A stretch of 64,000 nt of DNA from Mycolicibacterium moriokaense (GCF_003347205.1 NZ_QQBJ01000022.1:117932-181931), one strand, 5' to 3'. Positions 46,834 through 56,428 are shown, numbered from the stretch's first letter. A program made the numbers and translations. The notes: generated by a model not told the origin, from the letters alone.

Positions 46834-48645
46834 GTGAACACCGCCGCCGGCATCGGTCCCGATGCAGCCCAATGGTGGCGTTCCATTTGCGATTCGACGC
46901 AGACCCCAGTGCGTGAGCTGCTCGACGGCTTCGACCAGATCGCACCCTTACCCGTGCCCTACGACTGGCTCCCTGGCCGCGCGGAGACGTTCTACGGCGA
47001 CCGTTTCCAGGTGTGGTCAGATCTAGCCGAAGAGACCATCGAGTCGTTGGTCAACCGCCCGAAAGGTGGCATCGGGACCGTCCGGGCCATCCTGATCGCG
47101 GGGTGGGAGGCAGCTGCCCGCGCGCAGGCGACCTTCCCCACCAACGTCGCGGCGGACGTCACCACAGCAGTGTCGCTGCTCGTCGATCGGCTTACTGATT
47201 ACGACTACCAGCTGCTGGCAGCGCGGGGCTGGGCACTGCATCCCACGACGGTGCCAGAGACCGCCAAGCAGCTCGGTGTCACCCAGATCAACGTGATCCG
47301 CAACCTTCCGCGGGCGTACGCCAGGTTCAAGAGCCTGCTCCCCGAGCCGGCGCACGCGGTCATCACCGACGGCGCCGAACAGCTGGGCCGGCGCCTTGGC
47401 ACGTTGACCCGAAAGACCGTTGCCGAGGCCGCGCTACAAGGCTTCGGTGCGGACCTGTCCGATGACGCCGGGCAGATCTTGCTGCATCTAGCGGGCCCGT
47501 ACGCCGAGAGCAATGGTGGGTGGCTGGCGGTGACCACCACCGACATCGTGGACTCGGCGATCACCGTGATCGAGGATGCGCTCACCCGCTGGGGTGCCCC
47601 CACCACCGCAACGCTGACCACGAAGCTGGGCAGCTTGGGTATCGCGTCGGAGACGGCGCTCGAGTTCGTCGAAAGTCGACCGGGCCTGCGCCGCTTCGGC
47701 GAACAGTGGGTCAGGTGGGGTTCCACCGCCGCCGAGCTGGCCCAGGCGGCACTGAACGTCTGCGGGGACCCGATGTCACCGGCAGCGATCGCCGAGTTCA
47801 CCGGGGCTCTTCACGCAGAGCGTGCAATACGCCAGGCGCTGCACGACAACTCCCGGTTCAGCCGCGCCACCCGCACTACCTGGGCTCTCAGGAGGTGGGG
47901 CCTCGACGAGTACGGCGGACTGTTCACCGAGATCGCCGCGCGGATCGACGCGGCCGGCGGCTCCATCGCCACGGCGGACGTCATCGCTGACATCCTGGCC
48001 GCCGTGCCGGACGTCAATGAAAGCTCCATACGGAGCTCCATGGGCGCGCCAGCCTTCGTCGTCGACAAGCGCACGGTGCGGCGGCGGACCGCAGCCGACG
48101 GGTGGCCCCCGGTGCCGCCGCTGAACTCCGTTCGTGGTGTCTTTCACCCCCGCCCGGATGAGTTTCGCATCGCGTTCCCGGTGACCGCTGACCTGCTGCG
48201 CGGCTCCGGGCAGAAGCTGCACGCAGCGCCCGCGACCGCCCTCGGAGTGCACCCCGGCAGCGAGCGGACGTTCACCGGCACACCCTGCGACGTCACCGTG
48301 TACTGGAGGCTGTTTTCCGCCACCGGCGCCGGCGTGGGATCGCTGCGCGCGATCGCCACCGCGTTGAACGCCCAGCTCGCCGACACTCTGGTGTTCGCCT
48401 TGAACGTGCGTGACTCCACCGTGGCCGTGCAGCGGGTCGCCAGAACCAACAGTGTGGACCGTCTGGCCGCACTGGTCGGCGGGCCAGTGGCACCGAACCC
48501 CCGCGCCGCTCTGGCGCGCGCGGTCGGCTGCGATCCCGACGAGCTGGACGGCTTGCTCCAGCGGCGCGGTGAGGCCGACCTACTCCCCCTGGCTGACGAC
48601 ACGTCTTGCACAACGCCGGTCGCGGACCATGAGGAGACCACCTAG
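46834..48645 (+). CDS. Sigma-region-4-like multi-HTH DNA-binding protein
   Basis: The 603-residue product starts with GTG. Residues 125-170 (LAARGWALHPTTVPETAKQLGVTQINVIRNLPRAYARF) look like a sigma region 4 helix-turn-helix. Several HARE-HTH/winged-helix-like repeats follow (SRATRTTWALRRWGLDEYGGLFTEI, ATADVIADILAAVPDVNESSI). Long actinobacterial proteins of this type are annotated as sigma-like DNA-binding proteins of unknown role. It converges on the gene at 48642 with a four-base overlap. Confidence 0.65.
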   Translation: MNTAAGIGPDAAQWWRSICDSTQTPVRELLDGFDQIAPLPVPYDWLPGRAETFYGDRFQVWSDLAEETIESLVNRPKGGIGTVRAILIAGWEAAARAQATFPTNVAADVTTAVSLLVDRLTDYDYQLLAARGWALHPTTVPETAKQLGVTQINVIRNLPRAYARFKSLLPEPAHAVITDGAEQLGRRLGTLTRKTVAEAALQGFGADLSDDAGQILLHLAGPYAESNGGWLAVTTTDIVDSAITVIEDALTRWGAPTTATLTTKLGSLGIASETALEFVESRPGLRRFGEQWVRWGSTAAELAQAALNVCGDPMSPAAIAEFTGALHAERAIRQALHDNSRFSRATRTTWALRRWGLDEYGGLFTEIAARIDAAGGSIATADVIADILAAVPDVNESSIRSSMGAPAFVVDKRTVRRRTAADGWPPVPPLNSVRGVFHPRPDEFRIAFPVTADLLRGSGQKLHAAPATALGVHPGSERTFTGTPCDVTVYWRLFSATGAGVGSLRAIATALNAQLADTLVFALNVRDSTVAVQRVARTNSVDRLAALVGGPVAPNPRAALARAVGCDPDELDGLLQRRGEADLLPLADDTSCTTPVADHEETT

Positions 48646-49403
48646 TCGGCGGTCACACACCCCGTCGTAGCAGTCGGAGTGGGCGGAGCAGTGCCGGCGT
48701 CATTGGTGAAGTACACGTCGACCGCGACGCAACCGGCCTCTGGGGTGGCGATGAGGACTCTGCTGATCGGGTATGGGACCGGCTGCCCTGAGTTCGGCTC
48801 CGTTTCGTCGAGCCTGGTCGAAGTCTTGTCGCGGCGAATCACCACGTGAATGGTCCAGCCCTTCGGCACCGGCCGCTTAATCTCGGGGTCGCCGCCCCAG
48901 GGCACCCATGCCCAGACCGCCGGCGGGCACTCCCGTTTGGAGTACTGGCGAAGATGGATCTGGGCTATTGGCGTTCCGTCCGGGCCGATGACTTCTGGCT
49001 TGAGGCCCTCAACGGGCACGCTGGCCTCGACGCCTTGGCCGCAGTTGGGGACGTCCTTCGCGAACTTGCCATCCCATTCCTCCATGAGGCGCTGTGTGTC
49101 GTTGGTGTGCGTGAGCACAAACGCAGCGACGCTGGCGATGGCAATGACTACGGACAGTCCAGCGAGGGCGGCATTGCCGCGGGTGGGCTTGGACTTCATC
49201 GTCGGGCCACTGAACAAACAGGCGCTGATAGCGGCTACGAGCGCCGCCGCTGCCAGGAGTAGCAGGCTACCGCGCAGCCAGCCGAAGGCCTGGATGAAGG
49301 CGAATGCGGCAGAGGCGAACCCGATCAAGGCGACAAACGCCCCGCCGGCTCTCATCACGTCGCGCGACGGGCGATAGCGGTGGCGCCCCGGTGGTGACGT
49401 CAT
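48642..49403 (-). CDS. Membrane protein with three helices and an extracytoplasmic domain
   Basis: Start 49403 is chosen because GGAGG lies eight bases upstream; the frame continues 44 codons further without a site. Three hydrophobic helices (AGGAFVALIGFASAAFAFIQ, GSLLLLAAAALVAAISACLF, AALAGLSVVIAIASVAAFVL) are followed by a 130-residue domain with KPEVIGPDGTPI, WAWVPWGGDPEIKRPVP and paired cysteines. No family or function is recognised. Confidence 0.65.
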   Translation of the reverse strand: MTSPPGRHRYRPSRDVMRAGGAFVALIGFASAAFAFIQAFGWLRGSLLLLAAAALVAAISACLFSGPTMKSKPTRGNAALAGLSVVIAIASVAAFVLTHTNDTQRLMEEWDGKFAKDVPNCGQGVEASVPVEGLKPEVIGPDGTPIAQIHLRQYSKRECPPAVWAWVPWGGDPEIKRPVPKGWTIHVVIRRDKTSTRLDETEPNSGQPVPYPISRVLIATPEAGCVAVDVYFTNDAGTAPPTPTATTGCVTAD

Positions 49404-49518
49404 TGTCGGTGGCCTCCGATTCCCCACGGCGCGCCCGACGCCGATCTCCCGGACCCCCAGTTTCGCACTAACCTCACGCAGCCGTCGGCGCATTCGAACG
49501 CATGTACGATTCCTTATT

Positions 49519-49788
49519 GTGAAGCTGCGCCGCACGCGTCGAGGGTGGGCTGAGCCGCGGCCGACTTCCTGCCGGCGATGCGGCCACCCCCTGGGCCCGT
49601 ATCAGGTGCTTGTCGGAGTAGCTCACTGCGTTTGCGGGCATATCCATCGCACCCATGCGTGCTGCTCGTGTGACTTCGTGGCCTATTTCCCGCCGCTTGG
49701 TAGGCGGTGCGAACTGCGCGAGATGGATCAGCGGCCCATGGAGCAGCCGGGCGACGCCATCCGGGAGTGTGATGGACCCGACCTTTGA
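49519..49788 (+). CDS. Small zinc-ribbon-like protein
   Basis: The 89-residue frame (GTG start) has SCRRCGHPLGPYQ, HCVCGH and HACCSCDF, an arrangement of Cys/His pairs that could hold two zinc ions. Its end overlaps the next gene by 17 bases. It may be a small nucleic-acid-binding or structural protein. Confidence 0.5.
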   Translation: MKLRRTRRGWAEPRPTSCRRCGHPLGPYQVLVGVAHCVCGHIHRTHACCSCDFVAYFPPLGRRCELREMDQRPMEQPGDAIRECDGPDL

Positions 49789-50116
49789 TCAGTGGGTTTC
49801 CTCGGCGACGTATCCCACGCTGTTCAAGGTGGACCGCCAGGTGTGTGTCGACCTCACCCGAGTGTTCCCCGGCCTGGGAGACGTCACGCGGCGCCAGGAC
49901 GAGCTGCCGCTGTGGGTGCGGGCGTGCGGTCTGCGTCTGGAGTTGCAGATGCCCGGCCGTCAGCTCGCGTGGGTCCGCCGAGCGGACGGGGGATGGCTAG
50001 CGAACTGCGTTTGCTGGCCGGTGAGCGCCAACGGTCAATCTCGTCTGCGTATGCAGCTGTGGGTGGAGCCTCAGGCACTCACCCCGTTGAGGGGCCAGCC
50101 TGGCGGGCTGACCTAG
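49772..50116 (+). CDS. Small hypothetical protein
   Basis: ATG 49772 follows GGGAG and overlaps the zinc-ribbon frame. The 114-residue product contains PTLFKVDRQVCVDLTRVFPGLGDVTRRQDELP and LRLELQMPGRQLAWVRRADG. No domain is recognised. A 10-bp inverted repeat (AGAGCCTGTC at 50214 and its complement at 50277) lies after it and could form part of a terminator. Confidence 0.5.
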   Translation: MDPTFDQWVSSATYPTLFKVDRQVCVDLTRVFPGLGDVTRRQDELPLWVRACGLRLELQMPGRQLAWVRRADGGWLANCVCWPVSANGQSRLRMQLWVEPQALTPLRGQPGGLT

Positions 50117-50307
50117 GCGGCACGCAGCTTTCCCGTGGGCGGCTGCGGACTACCCCGCTGCGGATTCAGTCGCGGCGAGATTTCCCCGTGACAGGGAAGT
50201 TCGGAAAGTTGAAAGAGCCTGTCCGTCATGTCTTGACAGGGGTTACGGCGCGGCACGACAAAGTTGCGCGGAGGCTGACAGGCTCTGCGCGGGAGACGGT
50301 AGCGGCG

Positions 50308-50829
50308 TTAGGCGCCGATCAGCTCGCGCTTGGTCGGCTGGACGGCCGGCACGAACTCGTACGGCTCCAGAGGGCGGGTGACCGGCGCGCGGCGACGGGT
50401 CTGCGATCGGCGAATTGCCTTTGCTAGACGGTCTTCGTCGATGTTGAGATACTCTTTGAGCTTGTCCCGCAACTGCGGGGGAATCGAGCTGCGGCCGGCT
50501 TCCATCCGCCCCAGGTGCACCGGGCTAGTGCCGATCAGCGGTGCGAGCTGCGCGAGGCTGTAACCAGCCAGGATGCGGTAGTAGGCGAGGTTGCGGGCTG
50601 TTTCGGTGACGACGTACAGCTCGCTGGCCTCAACACCGAGAAGTTCCGCGAGCCGTGCGATGTACTTCGGCGACGGCGCCGCCTCCCCCTTGACCCACCG
50701 AGTAACTGTGCCCTGGTTGACGTCAACCGCGGCCGCGAGGGCGCGATTGGTCAGCCCCTGCTTCTTGGCCAGGTCCTGCATTTTGCGGTACTTGAAGACC
50801 CCGGGCATGGCTGCCGGCGTGGAACGCAT
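50308..50829 (-). CDS. XRE-family regulator with two helix-turn-helix domains
   Basis: Two HTH regions are visible: LTNRALAAAVDVNQGTVTRWVKGEAAP (residues 26-52) and YSLAQLAPLIGTSPVHLGRMEAGRSS (residues 90-117). The basic tail is RRSQTRRRAPVTRP. Tandem XRE domains bind extended operators. It diverges from the Rep-like gene and is a candidate copy-number or maintenance regulator. Met8 (50808) is an alternative start. Confidence 0.75.
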   Translation of the reverse strand: MRSTPAAMPGVFKYRKMQDLAKKQGLTNRALAAAVDVNQGTVTRWVKGEAAPSPKYIARLAELLGVEASELYVVTETARNLAYYRILAGYSLAQLAPLIGTSPVHLGRMEAGRSSIPPQLRDKLKEYLNIDEDRLAKAIRRSQTRRRAPVTRPLEPYEFVPAVQPTKRELIGA

Positions 50830-51129
50830 AAGCGCGTCTCCCTTCCCTGACCCGACGATCTCTTACTGGCACGTTGACTATAACCGCCGCAATGTTCCCG
50901 GCACAGGTACCGAGACGGCGCAACACGCCGACACGGGTTAATTTCACTCCTGTCACAGGCGGCCAAAAGTGCTGGTCAGGCATATCAGATTTGCTTCACG
51001 GGGCATCCCGAACGGATTAGGGTTGCATGAGCGAACATTGCCGCTGGTGGTAACTCATGGCACGATTTGCGTTCATCGGGCGCCTGGCAGCGCTCGGACA
51101 ACTGAATACCTCACCCAGAAAACCAAAAA
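50830..51129. other. Intergenic region before the first Rep-like gene
   Basis: No gene is seen. It contains TTGACTATAACC around 50874 and a TTTCACTCCTGTCACAGG stretch near 50941, possible promoter or operator sequences for the XRE gene or the Rep-like gene. Confidence 0.4.
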
Positions 51130-51157
51130 CCGGTTGGTAGCTGGCACTACCAACCGG
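51130..51157. promoter_or_regulatory. 11-bp-arm hairpin upstream of the first Rep-like gene
   Basis: CCGGTTGGTAG, six bases (CTGGCA), CTACCAACCGG. It lies in the likely leader of the rep-like transcript and could be a terminator, attenuator or antisense-RNA loop. Confidence 0.65.
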
Positions 51158-51396
51158 CGGGCTCCCCCGGAGGGAAGCGGATGTCTTGGCGACACCGCCA
51201 TTTTAGCGTGCTACCTGCACGTTTGGCAAACGTTGGATGCGACGAAAATGCGTCCGGACGGTCACAGGACCGTCACGGTTCGCACTTCGCCACGCAATCG
51301 ACGGCGGTCCGCAGCGCCCGCCTTGAACAGGCCGATTACCGGATCCGGCGCCGCGAGTGGATTCGGGCCGCTGGTGCCGTTTCCCCCACCACCCCG

Positions 51397-52317
51397 ATGT
51401 GGACCTCTCGAACCTCATGGAACTGTGAAGTCGCTGCCTGGGCCGCCAGTACTGCGGGGCATCAGATGCTGCGCCGCGTTCACCTCACTCAGCGGCTGTT
51501 CAGCCGCGTCACCGCAGCCCTGGCGCGCTTCGCCGACGGTAGTAGCGGCCGCCATTGTGCCGTCACCAACGCGCGCGTCGCCCGGGCGGCCGGCTGCAGC
51601 CCGCGCACCGTGACCACCGTGCGGGGCGTGCTCGCTGCCGCGGACTTCGCCGTCGAAGTGCGGCGCGGCACCGGATCGGCCATCACCCCGGTTCACCAGC
51701 GGCGACCCTCGGTATGGCACCTGACCTCGCGCCGGCAGCCTGTGGATAACGCCAGATTTTGCGACCTACCCCGTTCCCGAAGGGTTACGGGGTCTAGTCC
51801 TGTGAGTTCGAGGACTCCAAGCGAGGCGCACAGCGCCTCGCAGCGAGATCGATCTCGCAAAAAGCAGCGACGGCGGCGAGACCCGCGGCCACTGCACACA
51901 CAGCGCCTCGCCGGCTGGTTGGCCTCGACGTCAACCGGCCTCGGGGCGCGTGCCGGTCACCACGTGGTGGGCCAGCTCTGCGACGCCTTGCACGCCAGCC
52001 ACCTGGAGTTGGCGGCGTGGACAGGACCCCAGCTCGTCCGGGCCCTCAACGACGACATGAGCGAGCGTGGCATCACCTGGCCCAATGAGATCGTCCGGCC
52101 GGGTCCGTTCCTGGCCCATCGACTGCGCAATCTCCCCGCACGGCCGGCGCCGCCCGTCCAGGTGCGGGCGGTGTCCGTCACCGAGGCCGTCGATGCTGCC
52201 GCCCTCTCCCCTGGTCCCCGCACGGCTGTCGAGCCGTCTCCCGCACGGCTCGAAGCCCAGCGCAGTATCCGCGAGGTCCTTTCCCGCAGGCGGCGACACC
52301 CCCACACGGGCTCCTAG
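51397..52317 (+). CDS. Replication-initiator-like winged-helix protein 1
   Basis: The conserved part begins at MWTSRTSWNCEVAAW, so start 51397 is used; an in-frame ATG at 51181 has a strong GGAGG site and may be the true start. The core GRHCAVTNARVARAAGC and SPRTVTTVRGVLAAADF is a winged helix-turn-helix, followed by RRPSVWHL and PVDNARFCDLPRSRR. The same blocks occur in the protein at 58820. The C-terminal domain (LCDALHASHLELAAWTGPQ) is also shared. This type of protein is annotated as a replication or plasmid initiation protein in mycobacteria; I infer the role from position beside the AT-rich region. Confidence 0.65.
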   Translation: MWTSRTSWNCEVAAWAASTAGHQMLRRVHLTQRLFSRVTAALARFADGSSGRHCAVTNARVARAAGCSPRTVTTVRGVLAAADFAVEVRRGTGSAITPVHQRRPSVWHLTSRRQPVDNARFCDLPRSRRVTGSSPVSSRTPSEAHSASQRDRSRKKQRRRRDPRPLHTQRLAGWLASTSTGLGARAGHHVVGQLCDALHASHLELAAWTGPQLVRALNDDMSERGITWPNEIVRPGPFLAHRLRNLPARPAPPVQVRAVSVTEAVDAAALSPGPRTAVEPSPARLEAQRSIREVLSRRRRHPHTGS

Positions 52318-53261
52318 AGCACACATTTGTCCTGTTCAGGTGCCTAATCACCTGTTGCGGCGGACCTCCGGCACCTCGGATTCAAGCGTCGAGCACCCAG
52401 CTGAGTTCTTCCGGCCCGCCTCAGGAAAGACGGCCTGAGAGGCCCGTAGAGCGCCTAAAACGGTCAGGGCCATGTATCCGGAACCCTTCGGGGGCGTGCG
52501 GCTGGCAGCGGCGAAACCAGACGCCAATATGGGGCGGCCGGATCTCGATAGCGAACCCCTTTCATGGGCATTGGCCCAGTTCAACGGCGCTAACGCCCTC
52601 CTCACAGCACACAATCATCGTGCGCCGATTATGAGAATCGTTAGCGCACATTATGTAGACAATTGGCGCACGAGCGGTCAGCGACCGGCGCCGGCTGATC
52701 GCAGGTTGTTCATTGATCCGATGTGATCTTCATATGACGCGTGAGCGGTTCTCTACTGTCACAGTGACAGATCGTGCTTGGATGATGTGCTGAGGACGTA
52801 ATGTGATTCTCCTGCAGACGTGCCGATAATCTCGCGACGTTGTGATGTACAGCAATCGTTTTTTGGATGTGAGCTCTATCTGTAACTGATGTCAGTTCAA
52901 CGTTGATATCATGTCTGCTTCTGATTACGTGATCATTATGCGTACGTTAGCTCACCATGATTGTTGGGCAACGATAACGTGGGTCCCACATGAGTGTGCT
53001 GTGACGCTCTTCATCACTGTATGTTCTCGCCACATCGGCTAGCTGTGACCTTCACATCACCATCATCTGTGCTGCACGTGAGGATAGCGTGAGGGTGCTG
53101 TTGAGACGTTATGCGCTTAGCGTGATGCTCATATTCGTGGTTTGTGAGAGGTATCCACGGTTGGTTCATAGTGTTTGTGAATGCAATGTACATGCGGGTT
53201 CACGCAGCTTAAGTGGTCGCCGCAGCCCGATCCACGCTCCGCGCGGGGCAAGATAGGGCAC
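52318..53261. other. AT-rich gene-free region, candidate replication origin (oriV)
   Basis: Bases 52600-53180 are clearly AT-richer than the rest of the window. Degenerate GTGAT/ATCAC repeats recur, for example TGTGATCTTCA near 52727, GTAATGTGATTC near 52799, GTTGTGATGTAC near 52839, ACGTGATCATTATG near 52926, TTCACATCACC near 53051 and GCGTGATGCTCAT near 53119. No convincing gene is present. Position between a Rep-like gene and parAB suggests an origin with iterons. Confidence 0.55.
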
Positions 53262-54110
53262 ATGCCCACCACGCTACAACTCGACTTGTCCGCGGTCCGT
53301 GAGGCCACGGCTCACGTCGCCGACGTGGCCGGCAACCTCGCGGTGCAAGGGGTGCTCCTTCGGCTACCCGTCATGCCGCCGGCCACGGACGCCATCACCA
53401 TTCACCTCTGCCGCCGCACGTATCAGGAGTCGCGTCGGCTGGCCTACTCCCTGGAGTCAGCTGGCGACGAGTTGGCGCGCGCGGCCGAGAGCATCCTGTC
53501 CTACGCCTATGACGCTGCGACCCTGGCTCGTCGAACCGAACTGGCGCTGATGGGTCTGGAGATCGAGGCGTTCGTACCGTCCAGCGAGCCGAGTGCCATG
53601 CGATCTCGGCGAGAAGCCGGCACACCTCCCCCGCCGGCGGAGGTACCCGATGAACTCCACGCCTGCCTAAGCCAGGCGGTGCTGCTGTCGAACGGAAGGG
53701 ACTTCCGCGCGCAGCCTCCGGTCGACATCGCGCACCTGCGCGCGGCCGCGGCGGCTTTGTACAGCGGGGCGCGCACGTTGCGCGCGGCGATGAGTAGTGG
53801 AGATCGTCCGGCCGCAATGCTGGATCGGTTCGCGGCGTGGATTGAGACCGACGTGGCGGCCGCGGCCGAGGCGCTCAATACGTCGGTTGCACAGTGGGCG
53901 TCGGCATACGGGACTGCGCGCGATCAAGTGTTGGATCGCGCGGACATATATCGGGGTTGGCTCGCCGCAGCCGTCGCGGGTGTGGACCGGGGCGCGGTGG
54001 ACTTGCCCGAGGCGGGCGCGCATGTGCGCGCGACACTGCGCGGGTACGCGTCGCTATCGATCGCCGAGCTCAGCCATCCCGCCCATCCGCGCCTCGGGGC
54101 GCGCGATTAA
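53262..54110 (+). CDS. Helical protein with WXG100-like hairpins
   Basis: This 282-residue protein is almost entirely helical, with an N-terminal amphipathic helix pair (LDLSAVREATAHVADVAGNLAV; RRLAYSLESAGDELARAAESIL) and a second hairpin near residue 180-230 with VAQWASAYG between helices. Such pairs resemble ESX/WXG100-type substrates or their chaperone-like relatives, but the WxG is absent and no family is certain. It lies alone between the candidate origin and parAB. Confidence 0.6.
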   Translation: MPTTLQLDLSAVREATAHVADVAGNLAVQGVLLRLPVMPPATDAITIHLCRRTYQESRRLAYSLESAGDELARAAESILSYAYDAATLARRTELALMGLEIEAFVPSSEPSAMRSRREAGTPPPPAEVPDELHACLSQAVLLSNGRDFRAQPPVDIAHLRAAAAALYSGARTLRAAMSSGDRPAAMLDRFAAWIETDVAAAAEALNTSVAQWASAYGTARDQVLDRADIYRGWLAAAVAGVDRGAVDLPEAGAHVRATLRGYASLSIAELSHPAHPRLGARD

Positions 54111-54787
54111 GCGCACTGAGGGTCCTGGGATCATCGCCTCCTCGCTCCCACGCCTGCTAATGGCCCTGTCGGCGTCGGGCCGGCGAACGGGACATCACTC
54201 GCAGGAGTGAGGGTGCTGATGTTGGGAAGCGCCGAGGGGGGGGGGCAAGTACGGGTGCTCGAAGCGAGTGGCCGCCCCTCCGGACCTGTTCGCACCAGGT
54301 GTTTCACCGCGGTCTTCCCGAGGGGTTCCAGGTGCTTGGGCGATTAGCCCCCCGTCTCCCCCTTGCCTTCCCGTGGCCGCACCGAGTTTCATCACTGTGA
54401 CGGGATGACTGCCCCTGATCTACCGGAGACTTGTGAGGGGGTAGAAGGGTCGGCTGAGCCCCACTCCCCTGCCAGGCGCCGTTAGTGGTCGGAAGACGGG
54501 CCCCGGGCCGTTCGCCTGATCTAACGGGGTTGTTGCCGACGTCGGCGCATCGGCGTCGCGTTGATGTTCGGGTGCGTCGCCATGCCGGGCTACCTCCGGG
54601 CGCTTGGCCTGGGAGCGGGTCCGGTCCGCGGCGGGCCGATCGACGAGTTTTCCGCGGAAAACCGCTCCGGCGCGGTAAACCGCGTGTCACTCCGTAGCAC
54701 TGAGCGTTCATCGCTTTACCCTTTGACCACGCTCTTTCGCTGGAGCAGGACGCGACTGCGACCCAACTAGATCGAGGCCACTCCCCC
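54111..54787. other. Gene-free stretch upstream of parAB
   Basis: Frames here have unnatural composition. The stretch contains a short CACTC/GAGTG hairpin near 54194, the parS-like palindrome at 54647, a CGCGGTAAACCGCG palindrome near 54671 and the presumed parA promoter. Confidence 0.5.
54647..54662. promoter_or_regulatory. parS-like palindrome, copy 1
   Basis: GTTTTCCGCGGAAAAC is a perfect 16-bp palindrome 125 bp before parA. Copy 2 follows parB. The shape matches ParB-bound centromere sites (the classic parS is also a 16-bp palindrome with GTTT/AAAC arms). Confidence 0.75.
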
Positions 54788-55504
54788 ATGACCCGTGTCA
54801 TTACTGTTTTGAATCAGAAGGGCGGCGTCGGAAAGAGCACCGCCACCGTCAACCTTGCAGCGGTCCGCGCAGAGGCGCTGTCCGCCGAGTTGCCTGCAGA
54901 TGCGATGTCGCCCGTCGCTGCCGTGTCCATCGACCCTCAGGGCTCGGCGAAATGGTGGGCCGACAGGGTGGATACCCTTCCCTTCCACCTGGTTCAGGCT
55001 CACGATGATCCGCTTGAGTGGCTGGGCCAGCTCAACAATCTTCCCGGCATCGACGAGGTATACGTGGATACGGCGGGATGGTTTGACCTCGACCCGGACA
55101 CGTCTCTCGATGGTTTGGGAGATGCGTACTCCGCCGATGCGCTGAGGGCTGTGCTCGACGTCACCGATGAGGCTTTGATTCCGATGCTCACTGCGCCAAT
55201 GTGTTTCGATCCCACAGCGCGCACGATCCGCAAGCTGCTGGATCCCAGGGGTATCCCCTACCGTGTCTTCATCAATGATTGGGACCCGCGCGATGGAGAG
55301 TTCTGGCTGTCCCAGACCAAGGAATTCATCCGCGCACAGGGATGGCCGTTGGCTGAAACGGTGGTTCGGCACTACAAGATTCACACGAACGCCTCCAATG
55401 AGGGCATCGTCGTGACCCAGTACGGAAGTTCCCGTTCGGCGGCCAACGCTGCGTCCGACTTTTACCGTCTCGCTGATGAGTTGTCCCGAGTGGGGGTGTC
55501 GTAA
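54788..55504 (+). CDS. parA: ParA-family partition ATPase
   Basis: NQKGGVGKSTATVNLA is the deviant Walker A of ParA/Soj (residues 9-24). VSIDPQGSAKWW (Walker A'), VDTAGWFDLD and EALIPMLTAPMCF follow in family order. At 238 residues it is the short type without an N-terminal regulatory HTH. It drives plasmid segregation together with ParB and the palindromes at 54647 and 56390. Its stop is immediately before the parB start. Confidence 0.95.
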   Translation: MTRVITVLNQKGGVGKSTATVNLAAVRAEALSAELPADAMSPVAAVSIDPQGSAKWWADRVDTLPFHLVQAHDDPLEWLGQLNNLPGIDEVYVDTAGWFDLDPDTSLDGLGDAYSADALRAVLDVTDEALIPMLTAPMCFDPTARTIRKLLDPRGIPYRVFINDWDPRDGEFWLSQTKEFIRAQGWPLAETVVRHYKIHTNASNEGIVVTQYGSSRSAANAASDFYRLADELSRVGVS

Positions 55505-56380
55505 ATGGCCCGTGGTGGTGTGAAGGGGTTTGGCGATCTGGTTGGCACCGTCGGCGACGACTCGGCCGTCGACGGGCGGGTGAAGGTCGACACGGGGGTC
55601 ACGCACCGCCCGACGATCACACGCAGTGTGGCTCTCAATGATCTCTGCTCCAATCCTAGGAACCCCAGGGAATTCATCGGCGATCTCGACGACTTGGCGT
55701 CTATCGCCGACTTCCAACTTCAACCGGTTGTCGTTGTGACGCGATCAGCGTTTCGTGATCTCTATCCGGACGCGGAGATCGCCACCAAATGGGTTGTAGC
55801 TTTGGGCAACCGGCGGCTCGCGGCTGCGCATAAGTACGGTCGTCCTGAGTTGGACATCATCGTTCGTGACGATCTGGCCAAGGATCGTGCGACCTTACTC
55901 GCGGCGGCGATCGCTGAGAATGTCGATCGGGCGGGATTCGACGTGATCGAAGAGGCTAATGCTGTGGAAAGCCTTGTGCAGGAGCTGGGCAGCGGTGACG
56001 CGGTGGCGGAGCAGTTGAAGAAGAGCAAGACGTGGGTGTCTCAACGCCGCGCCCTTCTCAAACTCGCTCCCGAGCTCCAGGAAGCTACGCGGAGAGGGGA
56101 CCTTGCGATTCGTCAGGCCCGCGCCTTGGCCCAGGTGCCGATGGAGGAGCAAGTCGAACGGTGGAACGCGGACCGCAAGAGGGGAGCTGCTCAGGATCCG
56201 GGGGAGGGGCGACGGGGAAAGGACGCGAAGAGTCGTGGCGATTCCGGCGCACGATTAGTTGCTCGGGCACTCCGTCGTTTCGATGCCGAACCTGATGAAC
56301 TGGCCACCGCTTTGCATGGGCACCTCGGGGAGGACGGCGCGCGTGCGCTCGTCGAGCGGCTTCGCAAGCTTTTGAACTAA
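55505..56380 (+). CDS. parB: ParB-family centromere-binding protein
   Basis: Residues 45-115 are the ParB nuclease-like/CTPase domain (LCSNPRNPREFIGDLDDLA, GNRRLAAAHKYGR). Residues 130-210 contain the HTH region (VAEQLKKSKTWVSQRRALLKL). The C-terminal helix is the dimerisation part. It starts directly after parA. It should bind the palindromes flanking the operon and load onto DNA as a sliding clamp. Confidence 0.95.
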   Translation: MARGGVKGFGDLVGTVGDDSAVDGRVKVDTGVTHRPTITRSVALNDLCSNPRNPREFIGDLDDLASIADFQLQPVVVVTRSAFRDLYPDAEIATKWVVALGNRRLAAAHKYGRPELDIIVRDDLAKDRATLLAAAIAENVDRAGFDVIEEANAVESLVQELGSGDAVAEQLKKSKTWVSQRRALLKLAPELQEATRRGDLAIRQARALAQVPMEEQVERWNADRKRGAAQDPGEGRRGKDAKSRGDSGARLVARALRRFDAEPDELATALHGHLGEDGARALVERLRKLLN

Positions 56381-56389
56381 CGTGCCCGA

Positions 56390-56411
56390 CCGGTTTTCCG
56401 CGGAAAACCGG
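56390..56411. promoter_or_regulatory. parS-like palindrome, copy 2
   Basis: An extended 22-bp perfect palindrome with core GTTTTCCGCGGAAAAC, nine bases after parB. It also lies between convergent genes and could double as a terminator. Confidence 0.75.
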
Positions 56412-56428
56412 CGACTGCAAGCCCGAGC

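Noticed and set aside
48590-48612. ADDTSC at the end of the 46834 gene as an element-derived peptide
   Set aside because: The DNA lacks GGGG and the right arm, so only four residues resemble the linker peptide.
52348-52726. Two overlapping small frames (88 codons minus, 84 codons plus) after the first Rep-like gene
   Set aside because: Neither has a ribosome site or recognisable domain and they overlap each other; left unannotated.
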